64,000 bases of DNA from Chlorops oryzae. Lineage: Eukaryota > Arthropoda > Insecta > Diptera > Chloropidae. This document shows, one piece after another, positions 51,921 to 60,504 of this stretch. Within the stretch, counting starts at the first letter, position 1. Each line of letters begins with the position of its first letter. The notes below the pieces were generated by a model. The model ran no database searches. It was not told the DNA's origin and worked only from the letters and a program-made list of their open reading frames with translations. The stretch is taken from positions 67,279,957 to 67,343,956 of the forward strand of contig CM035808.1 of assembly GCA_020466095.1 (NCBI GenBank). The letters run 5' to 3'. Position numbers and translations under genes: made by a program.

Positions 51921-54900
51921 CTACTCTATTCGCGATGTCCCCGTCGTTTCTGCACTAGGGATGCCGGAGTGCCTCGGCCCTTCTTCCTGGAAGGCTTTCA
52001 GGTCTCCCACATGAGCCCTCTTGGTTTGTCTCTGGCCATCTCGCCCCAACTCTACGATCACGGGTGAGATGAAGCGTTTCACTGTGTATGGACCGTCAAA
52101 TTTTGGAGCCAATTTCGCGTTGAACCCCTCTATCGCACTTGATAAGGGGTGCGTTTTTACTAGGACCTGCGCACCAACTCCAGGCTTCCAGTCTCGTCTG
52201 CGCAAGTTATAGCCCTTGGATTGTTCCTGGTGAGCCAGCACGAGATTTCGCTGCACCATCTTCCAGATCTCCTCGAATTTTTCCCCGCTCTCTTTCCTGG
52301 GCTGAGCTGCTTCCCGTTCCTCATCCTCGGCCTCCACACCTAATTTCTGCTGTAAAAGAGAATTAGTGTCCCTAGGCCCTTTTTTTTCTACTTCATCAAA
52401 TAACTGTCCTGGTAGCCGTAATTCTCGCCCCTGTACCGTGAATGCTGGACTAAAACCTGTCGAGGTGGCTACGCTACTATTTATAGCCAATGACAACTCT
52501 GGAAGGTACTCGTCCCACCTGTTCTGACATTCTCCCGTATAGGAGGCGATCATGGTTTTAAGGGTTCTATTAACCCGCTCCGTCGGATTCTCCTGGGGAG
52601 TGTATGGCGCCGTGAGCCGGTGGGTGGTTCCCCATTCTGTTAACAAGTTTTTGAAGGCCTTACTAGTGAACTGGGTCCCGTTGTCCGTAATCAAAACCCG
52701 CGGGACCCCAAACCGCCCTAAAAGCCGCTCGCGCATTGCTCTAATCGTCTTCTCAGTAGTGGCTTTTCTCATTGGAACGGCCTCCACCCATTTCGAGAAT
52801 TTATCTACTAGCACTAGCAACATTGTGTTCCCTCCTTTTGACCGAGGGAGTGGCCCGATGAAATCGGCGCTGACCACCTCCCACGGCCCCTGTGGCAACA
52901 ATGTGTGCATCTTCCCAGCTGGCTTCTGTTGATCGGGTTTGAACCGTTGGCACACCTTACATTTTCGTACGTATGCCCGTACGTCGCGGTACATACCTGG
53001 CCAGTAGTATCGTAAACAGACCCGGGTCACCGTCTTACGCATACCCAAGTGTCCTGCTGTCACCTCGTCGTGGTTCTCTCTGAGGATGCGTTCTCTCCAC
53101 GGCCTCGGGACGCACAGCTTCCACGCATTTTCTGGCGCTCCCATCACCGTGGGCACATGGCGATATACCTCTCCGTTCTCCAGTCTATACTCCGGCATCT
53201 GGTCGGGGCGGGTGGCTAGTTTTTCCTTCAGGTTGGCCGTCCAGGAACACTCTGCGGCTTCTCCGCTGTCTGCGGTCCCCAGGTCCTCCAACGGCTGTCT
53301 AGATAGCGTGTCCGCAACCACGTTCAACTTCCCTCGGCAGTATTCGATGTCGTATTGAAACTGTTGAAGCTCTAGAGCCCACCTTGCGATCCTTCCGGAT
53401 GGGCTCTGAATGGAATTCAGCCATTTCAGGGATAGGTGGTCGGTGATGATTGTGAATCTGTACCCCTCGAGGTACTCCCGCATTTTGCGCACAGGCCAAA
53501 CGATCGCCAAACACTCTTTCTCGGTGGGCGAGTAGTTCCTTTCTGCGGCATTTAGGCTGCGACTCGCATATGCGATTACCTTTTCTTCATTACCGAAGAA
53601 CTGGGTTAAGACTGCTCCCACGCCGTAGTCACTGGCATCAGTCTGCAGCACAAATCTCTGGGCGAAATCCGGGCACGCGAAGATCGGAGCCTCCACCAAC
53701 CTTCGTTTCAATTCGTCGACTGCGTTCTGCTGCGCTTCGCCCCATCGAAATTTCACCCCTTTTTTCAAGAGTTGGGTCAACGGCTGCACCACCCTGGAAA
53801 AGTCTTCCACGAAACGCCGATACCAGGACGCCATTCCCAATAGCTGTCGTACTTCTTTGACGGTCTGCGGTGCCTTGATCGCATGTATCGCTGCCACCTT
53901 TTCCGGGTCGGTATGGATACCCCTCTCACTTATAATGTGCCCCAGATATCGAAGCTCTTTCTTAAAGAAAGCACACATTTCCACATTTAACTTCAGATTG
54001 GCCTCTCGTAGTCTCCGCAAGACTTCGCCCAGATTCCGTTTGTGTTCTTCTAGGCTCCTCCCGATGACCACGATGTCATCTAAGTACGCGAAAGCATAGG
54101 TGTCCATCTCCGGTCCGATTACTCGGTCGAGGGCTCGTTGAAATGTGGCCGGTGCCGAATGAAGGCCAAACGGCATTACTCGCCACTGGAACAGCCCCCT
54201 TCCTGGTACTGTAAACGCCGTATACTGGCGACTCTCACTGGCTACCGGAATCTGCCAGTACCCGTTCTTCAAATCTAGGGTAGAGATGTACTTCGCGTCT
54301 CGCAATTTTTCCATGATGAAATTTATCCTCGGCAAGGGGTACGCGTCTGGGATCGAGTGTGCGTTGATCTTTCGGAAATCAATACACAAGCGCCACGAAT
54401 CCGGTTTTTTTCTCACCAATACGATGGGGGAGCTATAGGGACTTTTGGAAGGCTCTATACACCCTTTCTTCAGTAGTTCGTCGATCTCCTGGTTGATTAC
54501 GGCTTGCTTCGCCGGGTTATAAGTATAGTACCTTTGTTTGATTGGCACGCCGTCCTTCATTTTGATGTGGTGCTCGGTAATCTGTGACACGCTCCTCAGT
54601 TGGTCGAACTTGCTCACCTCTTCATTCACAAAGTCGGCGATCTCTTCCTCCTCAGTCTTGTTTTCCTGGGCCACCGCGTTTCCATGTTCTGGTGGGTCTC
54701 CACCGCGCTTCTGCGATGGAGTGATTTTGAGCACTCCTGTCCCCAGTGTAATTTTGGCTTGGACCGCCGACAGAAAATCCATTCCTAGGATGACGTCATC
54801 CACTGCATCCGGCATGATCAAAACCTTTAGTCTGGCCCCTCGATCGCCCACTCGAACATCTACGTGAAGGGCCTCTGCCACCGACGTCGGGGATCGATCG

Positions 54901-55202
54901 GCCAAATGTACCACGACTCTCGCGGCCTCCGAGTTCGTGCTCGTCCGCAACCGATGCGCCACTTTCTCTCGTATAAAACTACGAGTAGCGCCAGTATCGA
55001 CGACGGCACTCATCAGCTGTCCATCCAGCCAGGCCTCGGCTTGGATGCGTCGACCGTCCGTCGACAAAAACGGTTTTATTCTTTTTGGTTCGGGGATCCG
55101 GTCTCGTCGGTCAGACTTCCCCGTTGTGTCTGAGGACGCGGGGCGTTTCCCGCTCGGCAACACTCCCTGGTTCCGATGTCTCTTCGTCCACATAATCGAC
55201 AA
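51921..55202 (-). CDS. pol: gypsy-2 pol: protease, RT, RNase H, integrase
   Basis: 1093-residue uninterrupted frame. Protease DTGATRSF at 69-76; RT with RLCIDFRKINAH at 271-282 and YLDD at 373-376; RNase H TDAS at 521-524 and TDHLSLKWL near 588; integrase zinc domain H711, H718, C748, C751; catalytic D780 (VVSADFIG), D840 (ITDNGTQF) and E875 (NPTERVNRT); SH3-like end near 1010-1065 (LAPKFDGPYTVKRF). The ATG at 55202 is probably not used: the frame overlaps gag by 127 nt in the -1 phase and is entered by frameshift at 55151-55145, near residue 18. All catalytic residues look intact. Confidence 0.93.
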   Translation of the reverse strand: MSIMWTKRHRNQGVLPSGKRPASSDTTGKSDRRDRIPEPKRIKPFLSTDGRRIQAEAWLDGQLMSAVVDTGATRSFIREKVAHRLRTSTNSEAARVVVHLADRSPTSVAEALHVDVRVGDRGARLKVLIMPDAVDDVILGMDFLSAVQAKITLGTGVLKITPSQKRGGDPPEHGNAVAQENKTEEEEIADFVNEEVSKFDQLRSVSQITEHHIKMKDGVPIKQRYYTYNPAKQAVINQEIDELLKKGCIEPSKSPYSSPIVLVRKKPDSWRLCIDFRKINAHSIPDAYPLPRINFIMEKLRDAKYISTLDLKNGYWQIPVASESRQYTAFTVPGRGLFQWRVMPFGLHSAPATFQRALDRVIGPEMDTYAFAYLDDIVVIGRSLEEHKRNLGEVLRRLREANLKLNVEMCAFFKKELRYLGHIISERGIHTDPEKVAAIHAIKAPQTVKEVRQLLGMASWYRRFVEDFSRVVQPLTQLLKKGVKFRWGEAQQNAVDELKRRLVEAPIFACPDFAQRFVLQTDASDYGVGAVLTQFFGNEEKVIAYASRSLNAAERNYSPTEKECLAIVWPVRKMREYLEGYRFTIITDHLSLKWLNSIQSPSGRIARWALELQQFQYDIEYCRGKLNVVADTLSRQPLEDLGTADSGEAAECSWTANLKEKLATRPDQMPEYRLENGEVYRHVPTVMGAPENAWKLCVPRPWRERILRENHDEVTAGHLGMRKTVTRVCLRYYWPGMYRDVRAYVRKCKVCQRFKPDQQKPAGKMHTLLPQGPWEVVSADFIGPLPRSKGGNTMLLVLVDKFSKWVEAVPMRKATTEKTIRAMRERLLGRFGVPRVLITDNGTQFTSKAFKNLLTEWGTTHRLTAPYTPQENPTERVNRTLKTMIASYTGECQNRWDEYLPELSLAINSSVATSTGFSPAFTVQGRELRLPGQLFDEVEKKGPRDTNSLLQQKLGVEAEDEEREAAQPRKESGEKFEEIWKMVQRNLVLAHQEQSKGYNLRRRDWKPGVGAQVLVKTHPLSSAIEGFNAKLAPKFDGPYTVKRFISPVIVELGRDGQRQTKRAHVGDLKAFQEEGPRHSGIPSAETTGTSRIE

Positions 55203-55890
55203 AATCGTGCTACCGCGTTAGGACATTCCCTTCTCGAATGTCCCTCGAGCCCACAACGAAAACATGCAGTCCGCAGATTTACCCTATCGGCCGTCTCGCT
55301 CTTGGCTTGAGCGAATGATACACTCTTCTTCGGCGGGGAGGGAGGTGTGGATATTATCCCACCCCGCGCCACTGGTGTCGGGTCGATGTCCTCCTGTACC
55401 CGCTCCCATTCGCCAGCAATTTCAATCAACTCCGCTGTAGAGTTTATCTCGTGTTTTCTTACGTAGAGCCGCAATCCAGCAAGACTGTTCTCGTAGAGAA
55501 GATCAAGTTTCTCTTCCTCCGACCATGTCGTACCCCTCATCATGTGTTTGACGGCGATAACGTAGTCAACAAATTTCTCCTCTTTCGCCTGTTTTCTTCG
55601 CCGGATCTGGTCTTCCAGGTTCTTCCAAAAACGTGGGGGCATAAAAAGGGTTAAGAGCTGTTTCTTGAAACTCTGCCACGTAGAAAATTTCCCTTCACTC
55701 CGGAGCCACATCAAAACTTTCCCGCTTAGCAGCTCTGGCAACGCTTTTACCACTGTATCGAGCTGGAATCCATAAGCCTCTGCTAACTCTTCGACTCGTT
55801 CGATGAAATCCAGTGGTTCGTTGGTGCCATCGTACTTCACTCCCCATTTCCGCACCTGGTCGATGATTCCCGCGTGGTTTGTCCATCGTT
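55076..55890 (-). pseudogene. gag: gypsy-2 gag, N-terminus deleted
   Basis: The gag sequence proper begins at the LTR junction (RWTNHAGIIDQVRKWGVKYDG), equivalent to about residue 148 of gypsy-1 gag. It covers the capsid-like core (FIERVEELAEAYGF, LLSGKVLMWLRSEG) and the zinc knuckle CFRCGLEGHSRREC, then a second Cys cluster CRLCGRRDIGTREC lacking the His. It ends GSPNQKE at 55076. The open frame extends upstream to 55954 through the LTR only by chance. The missing matrix/SAP-like part and start codon make it nonfunctional. Confidence 0.85.
55145..55151 (-). promoter_or_regulatory. -1 ribosomal frameshift site of gypsy-2 (G GGA AAC)
   Basis: Heptamer in gag phase (GGA 55150-55148, AAC 55147-55145), inside the gag/pol overlap. 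Downstream, stem TCAGAC/GTCTGA (55133-55128 with 55116-55111) interlocks with CCCCG/CGGGG (55143-55139 with 55123-55119), an H-type pseudoknot pattern. The heptamer is conserved in gypsy-1 at 22263-22257. Confidence 0.8.
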
Positions 55891-57659
55891 CTCGTGGCAA
55901 ATGCGGCACTCGTGTGTAACTCCTCCGGCTATGTTCTGATAGAAATACTACCACGGTTCATGGGCCGTGTTAAATGCTACTATTCGAGGTTCCGCCAGCA
56001 GGGAATCTACCACCGCCGTGTAAATGCTACCATTCGACGTTCCGCCAACAGGGAATCTACCACCGTCGTGTAAATGCTACCACCGTTTTCCCCAGCACTT
56101 CCCGTGAGAGATCTACTACAATTCGTAGGGTTGCCAGCGGTTCGTTCGGCACGATATCCAAACCCAAAAGCCACACTCCACGGAAATCTACCACCAACCG
56201 AGGGGATTTCGGGCGCGGGCAATTTCAGTCCGTACGGGTGCACCGGAAGACGTGCCCCTCGTGTAGAAATCTACCAAATACGACACACTGCTATCTGAAC
56301 TCTCTGGGTTGGATCTCGACCAAAGGCGGGTAAGTCGGCGCAATTTCACACGCAGCCTTACGCCTCTCACGGAAATCCACCAAATGTCCCAAAATACTAC
56401 CTAATCTCTTTGTGGGGGGGGGGGGGGGGGGGGGATTTCGACTAAAGGCGTGTTAGTCGGCGAGAATACACACGCAGACCTACACCTTTCACAGAAATCT
56501 GCCACATGCGCGCAAAACTACCTAACCTCTCTGTGGGGGATTTCGACTAAAGGCGTGTTAGTCGGCGCGAATACACACGCAGACCTACACCTTTCACAGA
56601 AATCTGCCACATCGCGCGCAAAACTACCTAACCTCTCTGTGGGGGATTTCGATTAAAGGCGTGTTAAGTCGGCGCAAATACACACGCAGACTTACACCTT
56701 TCGCAGAAATCAGCCAAATGTGCTCAAAACTGCCTAACCTCTCTGTAGGGGATTTCGGTCCCCTTCCGTACTATCGCATATACGTATCGGCACACCACGT
56801 GGAAAATTTTCGGATTCGTACCAAAGTTACCTTCCTTTGGAAAACTATGTTCTTAAATCACTCACTGTACGTTCAGGAGATTATCACACTTACATAAATC
56901 AGTTTCTACCCTTGGGGATTCCTTGACGCACGCCGGAAAGGGTCTCTCCGGGAAATCGCTCCTCTGGCTCTTGGGGATTTCTCTGACGGCTTTCCGCGAT
57001 GCTTCTCCAGAAAATCTCTCCGCTTCTAATTACTCGCTAATATGCGCTCCGCTTTGTGTGGTGTTGCGTACTTTTTGTCCTTACGACCACTCGGATGTCT
57101 TCGGATTTTTATATCGTTTCAATTTCCAAAATGGTCGCGTGGTCCCTTCTCCTGCTGCCTTTTCCGCTTCGCAAAATTTTCGTCCTATGCGTGTCACTGG
57201 TCCAAACAGAAGTGAACGAGAATGCCAACTCGCGTCGCTCACGTTGCCCTGGCGATGAGTCTTTTTCCTTTTCTCTTTTAATCGGTTGTTATCGATTTTC
57301 TCGCGATGACAGTCTCGGTTCATCTTAACTGCTGGTCTCGACTCGTAGTTAGCTTTGTGGAGGGCCACACACGGTTGCATCATTTGTCGTATCCCAAGTT
57401 GTCGATACACCATTTGTTTCCGTTTCCTAACTATGTGAAAGAGAAATAACTACTACTTATTGGCGCGTCCTACGGCTTTTTACTTAATACTAAATATCGT
57501 GGTGACAACTTAATACTAGGAACGAAAAATAAAAAATAAATCAATAAACAAAAAAAGTATTCCTCTACATGCGGTTAGTTTTAAAATTATGTACAGAATA
57601 TATACACGCGGCTGGTCCCGGTCGCTGTCGACTTTCGTCTATTGTGAGGGGTCCTCACA
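55891..57659 (-). repeat. 5' LTR of gypsy-2, 3' end deleted
   Basis: Matches 49167-50825 of the 3' LTR with few substitutions but carries three array units instead of two and G21 (56414-56434) instead of G16. It lacks the counterpart of 48702-49166. Confidence 0.9.
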
Positions 57660-58004
57660 ATATGAATAAAGAAATTGTAAACATAAATGACCGCAGTTAT
57701 ATGAATTGTATTGTTGATGTTGTTTATAGTTATAGCTCAAGTTTTTCTCTCCAAGGTATTTCACAACTTCTTTTGGTGGAGGTAGATAACCAAAACTGTC
57801 AAAGTATTCTTTAAAACCATCATTTTTAATATATGCTACCCAATGCGTTGCTCCTCCATCTGATGAATCTAGATTGATAATTCCACATTCGTTCTTATGG
57901 GGACGTTTTGGTAAAGCACTTCGCATGAAAACACCTCTAAATAATTGTAATTTCTTAGCATATTTTCTGATATCGTCTTCAGTTAGAGCCCCGTTGGGAA
58001 GCAT
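57660..58004 (-). CDS. Polinton adenain-like cysteine protease
   Basis: 115 residues from MLPNGALTEDDIRKYAKKL. Catalytic residues by motif: His54 (GGATHWVAY), Asp69 (EYFDSFG), a Gln near 97-98 and Cys104 (NSYNCGHLCLQF), the triad order of adenovirus protease, which matures virion proteins. Start is 5 bp after the stop of the virion protein upstream. Gypsy-2 sits in the last codons; the reading now runs six residues (CEDPSQ) into the LTR. On the far side of the insertion the phase gives one Ser and a stop (about 48697-48692), so almost nothing was lost. Family length fits. Confidence 0.88.
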
Positions 58005-58009
58005 TTTTA

Positions 58010-58843
58010 TTAGTTTTTTGTGTACGGTTTAAGAAAGAAACCATATCCTTTTCTATATGGTTTTATATAGAGTCCATTTCCAACCGCAACAGGTTCCTGA
58101 AGCTTTTTATTCTTTGCAGATATTACGTTTTTTATCAGGTTTGCAATTGACATTCCTCCAGATATAATTCCTCCAAGTTTAGAAATGCCCGCTAAAATTG
58201 GTATAAATGGTAAAAATCCACCCGCTTTGGGTACTGGGATTATACGTGGTATTGCTTTTTTGGTTTGTCTTTTAAGTGAAGATTATAGAGACTTTTCAGC
58301 AACTTGGATAGCATCATGTAAGTCAATGGGCTTTGCCGTATTCAATTCTCTTGAAGCTTTCTTGATTGCAGCCTTAAAAACTTTTGTAGGACATTCCTTC
58401 TTTTTCTTTACAGTTTTCTTTTTCTTCATCACTATATTCTTCTTCTTTCGACTTTGTATGAAATTTGTGAGACTACCACCAAATTTTAATTTAGCTTTCA
58501 TAGCGTTTGTGACAAACCAAGCGTTTGCTTTTTCTGTAGCACCCGCTTCAGTCGATTTAACTCTCTCCCAAGCTATTTCCACTAAATTCTTATCTGCAAT
58601 ATGACGATTTTCCATGTCTTTGAATTTAGAATAGGCAATATCGTGTTCTCTACAGGCAGAATCCAATGGGCTGATACCTTTGTCTCCTTTTGCTAATCGT
58701 TTTTGCAGCTTTGTGCCTGGACCACAAAACTGATAGCCTGGGAAATGAAGTTGTGTTGGTAGTTTATTAATAAAATTATTTATTAATCCTCTTCCGGCAA
58801 CCTTTCGTTTATGACTAATTAGCATTTGTGGGTGGACAAACAT
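58010..58843 (-). pseudogene. Polinton virion protein with phospholipase-A2-like domain, one stop
   Basis: MFVHPQMLISHKRK from 58843. Calcium-loop motif CGPGT at 40-44 and catalytic DSACREHDIAY at 61-71 (His67, Asp68), as in the PLA2 domain of parvovirus capsid proteins, known from some Polintons. A Lys-rich run follows (KKKNIVMKKKKTVKKKK). An in-frame TAA at 58283-58285 interrupts it; the phase then continues through KRQTKKAIPRIIPVPKAGGF and a glycine-rich hydrophobic stretch to KPYTKN at 58010. The tail resembles pVI-like minor capsid ends. Likely a membrane-breaching minor capsid protein; inactive as full length here. Confidence 0.75.
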
Positions 58844-58911
58844 TTATAGACTTTTATTTTGAATATGTTATGTAATCAAAACAAGGATCAAAATCAGTCT
58901 AATTGAAAAGG

Positions 58912-58919
58912 TATAAAAG
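58912..58919 (+). promoter_or_regulatory. TATA box before the Polinton ATPase
   Basis: TATAAAAG 40 bp upstream of the ATPase ATG, in the gap between divergent genes. Confidence 0.6.
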
Positions 58920-58958
58920 CAGCATCTTTTATAGTTTAAATGTTAGTTGAAAGAAAAA

Positions 58959-59654
58959 ATGCGTTTCGTAAGACAGACGAAGAATATTTTGGTGAAAAAT
59001 TTGGATGTAAAAATAAATCCAAATGTTAATTCAACACAACCGCGACATACCTCGTTGTTACCAAACACAATACGAGCATTACTTGTTAGACCATCTTATT
59101 GTGGGAAAACTAATGTTATGTTGAGTCTTATTGAAAGTCCTCATGGACTTAGATTCAAAAATGTATACTTGTATTCAAAATCATTACATCAACCTAAATA
59201 TCAATATTTAAAACAACTGATAAATCCTATAAAAGGAATGGGACTTTTAACCTACTCTGAAAATGATGAAGGCATAGCTCCAGAAAACGCTAAACAAGAC
59301 TCTATTTTTATTTTCGATGATGTCGCATGTGAGAAACAAAACAATATAAGAAATTATTTATGCATGGGGCGTCATAACAATATTGATAGCTTCTATCTTT
59401 GTCAAACTTACACTCGAATACCAAAACATTTGATTCGTGACAACGCAAACTTAATTATTATATTCAAGCAGGATGAAATGAATATTCGACATATATACCA
59501 TGATTATGTTGGTACTGATATGTCATTTGTCGACTTTTTAAAAATTTGTGGAGAGTGCTGGAAGGATAAGCATGGGTTTCTCGTCATCAACAAAGACGAC
59601 TCACTAAATAATGGTCGGTACAGGAAGGGCTTCAATGTATTCATTCATCTATAA
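58959..59654 (+). CDS. Polinton packaging ATPase (A32-like)
   Basis: 231 residues from the ATG at 58959 (MRFVRQTKN); a longer reading from TTG at 58947 is less likely. Walker A RPSYCGKTN at 44-52; the usual first Gly is Arg. Walker B SIFIFDDV at 115-122; then QTYTRIPKHLIRDNANLIIIF, the FtsK/HerA-type sensor region. The C-terminus is HGFLVINKDDSLNNGRYRKGF. It would drive DNA into the capsid. No stop. The Arg in the P-loop may impair ATP binding or be lineage-specific. Confidence 0.88.
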   Translation: MRFVRQTKNILVKNLDVKINPNVNSTQPRHTSLLPNTIRALLVRPSYCGKTNVMLSLIESPHGLRFKNVYLYSKSLHQPKYQYLKQLINPIKGMGLLTYSENDEGIAPENAKQDSIFIFDDVACEKQNNIRNYLCMGRHNNIDSFYLCQTYTRIPKHLIRDNANLIIIFKQDEMNIRHIYHDYVGTDMSFVDFLKICGECWKDKHGFLVINKDDSLNNGRYRKGFNVFIHL

Positions 59655-59659
59655 AAGTA

Positions 59660-59905
59660 ATGAAGACAGAAAATAAAACACTCAGTCTCAAAAAAGGTTT
59701 CATTAACTGTAGAGCAGGAGCAACAGCAGCAGTCACAACAGTAATATCATTTAAAATGGTTGACTCAGTTCATGAAGAAAAAGTTCATCTTTTCAACAAC
59801 AACAACAACAATCACAGTTGCTATATTAACAGACCTGTTTCCAATAAAACAGCTCTGTTTCCAATAAACAGATCTGTTTCCAATAAACAGACCTGTTTCC
59901 AATAA
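59660..59905 (+). CDS. Short frame between ATPase and BIR gene, doubtful
   Basis: 81 residues MKTENKTLSLKKGFINCRAGA..., with NNNNNNH and a tail encoded by the tandem repeat (VSNKTALFPINRSVSNKQ). It starts 3 bp after the ATPase stop. No family recognised. It may be the original N-terminus or leader of the BIR gene, or non-coding. Confidence 0.3.
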   Translation: MKTENKTLSLKKGFINCRAGATAAVTTVISFKMVDSVHEEKVHLFNNNNNNHSCYINRPVSNKTALFPINRSVSNKQTCFQ

Positions 59906-59928
59906 AACAGATATGTTTCCGATAAAAC
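59831..59928 (+). repeat. Five 19-20-bp tandem repeats at the BIR gene start
   Basis: Units AGACCTGTTTCCAATAAAAC and variants at 59831, 59851, 59870, 59889 and 59909. In unit five a C-to-A change creates ATG, used as the start of the BIR frame. Confidence 0.9.
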
Positions 59929-60377
59929 AGCCAAGTATTCCAGATCCACCGTTGAATATGATTGATCGAATGAGTTATAAAAGTGAACGTCATAAATCAT
60001 TTTACAATTGGCCCTTAGAATGGTTGGATATGAGAAGACTTGCACAATTTGGAATGTTTTACACTGGAACGAGTGATATTACAAAATGCTACTTTTGTAA
60101 TGTTGAAATATCCAAATGGCAACTGGGAGATGATCCACTAACAGAGCACATACGATGGTCGCCGTCTTGCCCATTGATATGCTTAAATCAAACCGACAAT
60201 CATACTATTGATCACAATGAGGTTTATTCAATCATACATATGTCGAGAATTATTTTACAATTAAAAGTTTTAATAAGTAAAAGGTGTTGTAACAATTATA
60301 TATTCCAAAACGGGCTTAGTAAAATCTCACAAATTGCTAATAATTTATTACAACTTAAAACTACCGTATCTGATTGA
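59913..60377 (+). CDS. Polinton-borne BIR-domain (IAP-like) protein
   Basis: 154 residues. A single complete BIR domain at about 24-90: RHKSFYNWPLEWLDMRRLAQFG, MFYTGTSD, then zinc ligands C59, C62, H79, C86 with the exact BIR spacing C-2-C-16-H-6-C, and DDPLTEHIRWSPSCP. BIR proteins of the IAP class bind and block caspases or their antagonists (baculovirus, insects). No RING follows; the tail (95-154) is basic and unplaced. It lies between the packaging ATPase and the conserved Polinton protein, same strand, so it is part of the element. No stop. An anti-apoptotic role is inferred; a survivin-like role is the alternative. Confidence 0.88.
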   Translation: MFPIKQPSIPDPPLNMIDRMSYKSERHKSFYNWPLEWLDMRRLAQFGMFYTGTSDITKCYFCNVEISKWQLGDDPLTEHIRWSPSCPLICLNQTDNHTIDHNEVYSIIHMSRIILQLKVLISKRCCNNYIFQNGLSKISQIANNLLQLKTTVSD

Positions 60378-60504
60378 AATCAATAAAAATGAAAAGCGAT
60401 CAACACGTCTAGTCATTATCGATACTATAAAGGTCGTTAACGGTCCTAAAGTACTTTCATTTCCATTTATATCTTCAATGATACTGGTTCGTTTAAAAAG
60501 AGAA

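Larger units (their letters stand above)
48702..57659 (-). mobile_element. gypsy-2: Ty3/gypsy element inserted in the Polinton protease
   Basis: 8958 bp, flanked by a perfect ATAT duplication (48698-48701, 57660-57663). Order on the minus strand: 5' LTR (57659-55891, truncated), gag (N-terminus missing), pol, extra ORF, PPT, 3' LTR (50825-48702). A deletion at about 55890 removed the last 464 bp of the 5' LTR, the PBS and roughly 150 codons of gag. Pol and the extra ORF are uninterrupted. Confidence 0.93.

Noticed and set aside
55880..55954. Gag start at MVVFLSEHSRRSYTRV (55954)
   Set aside because: That part is LTR sequence; the real gag N-terminus is deleted and the ATG is fortuitous.
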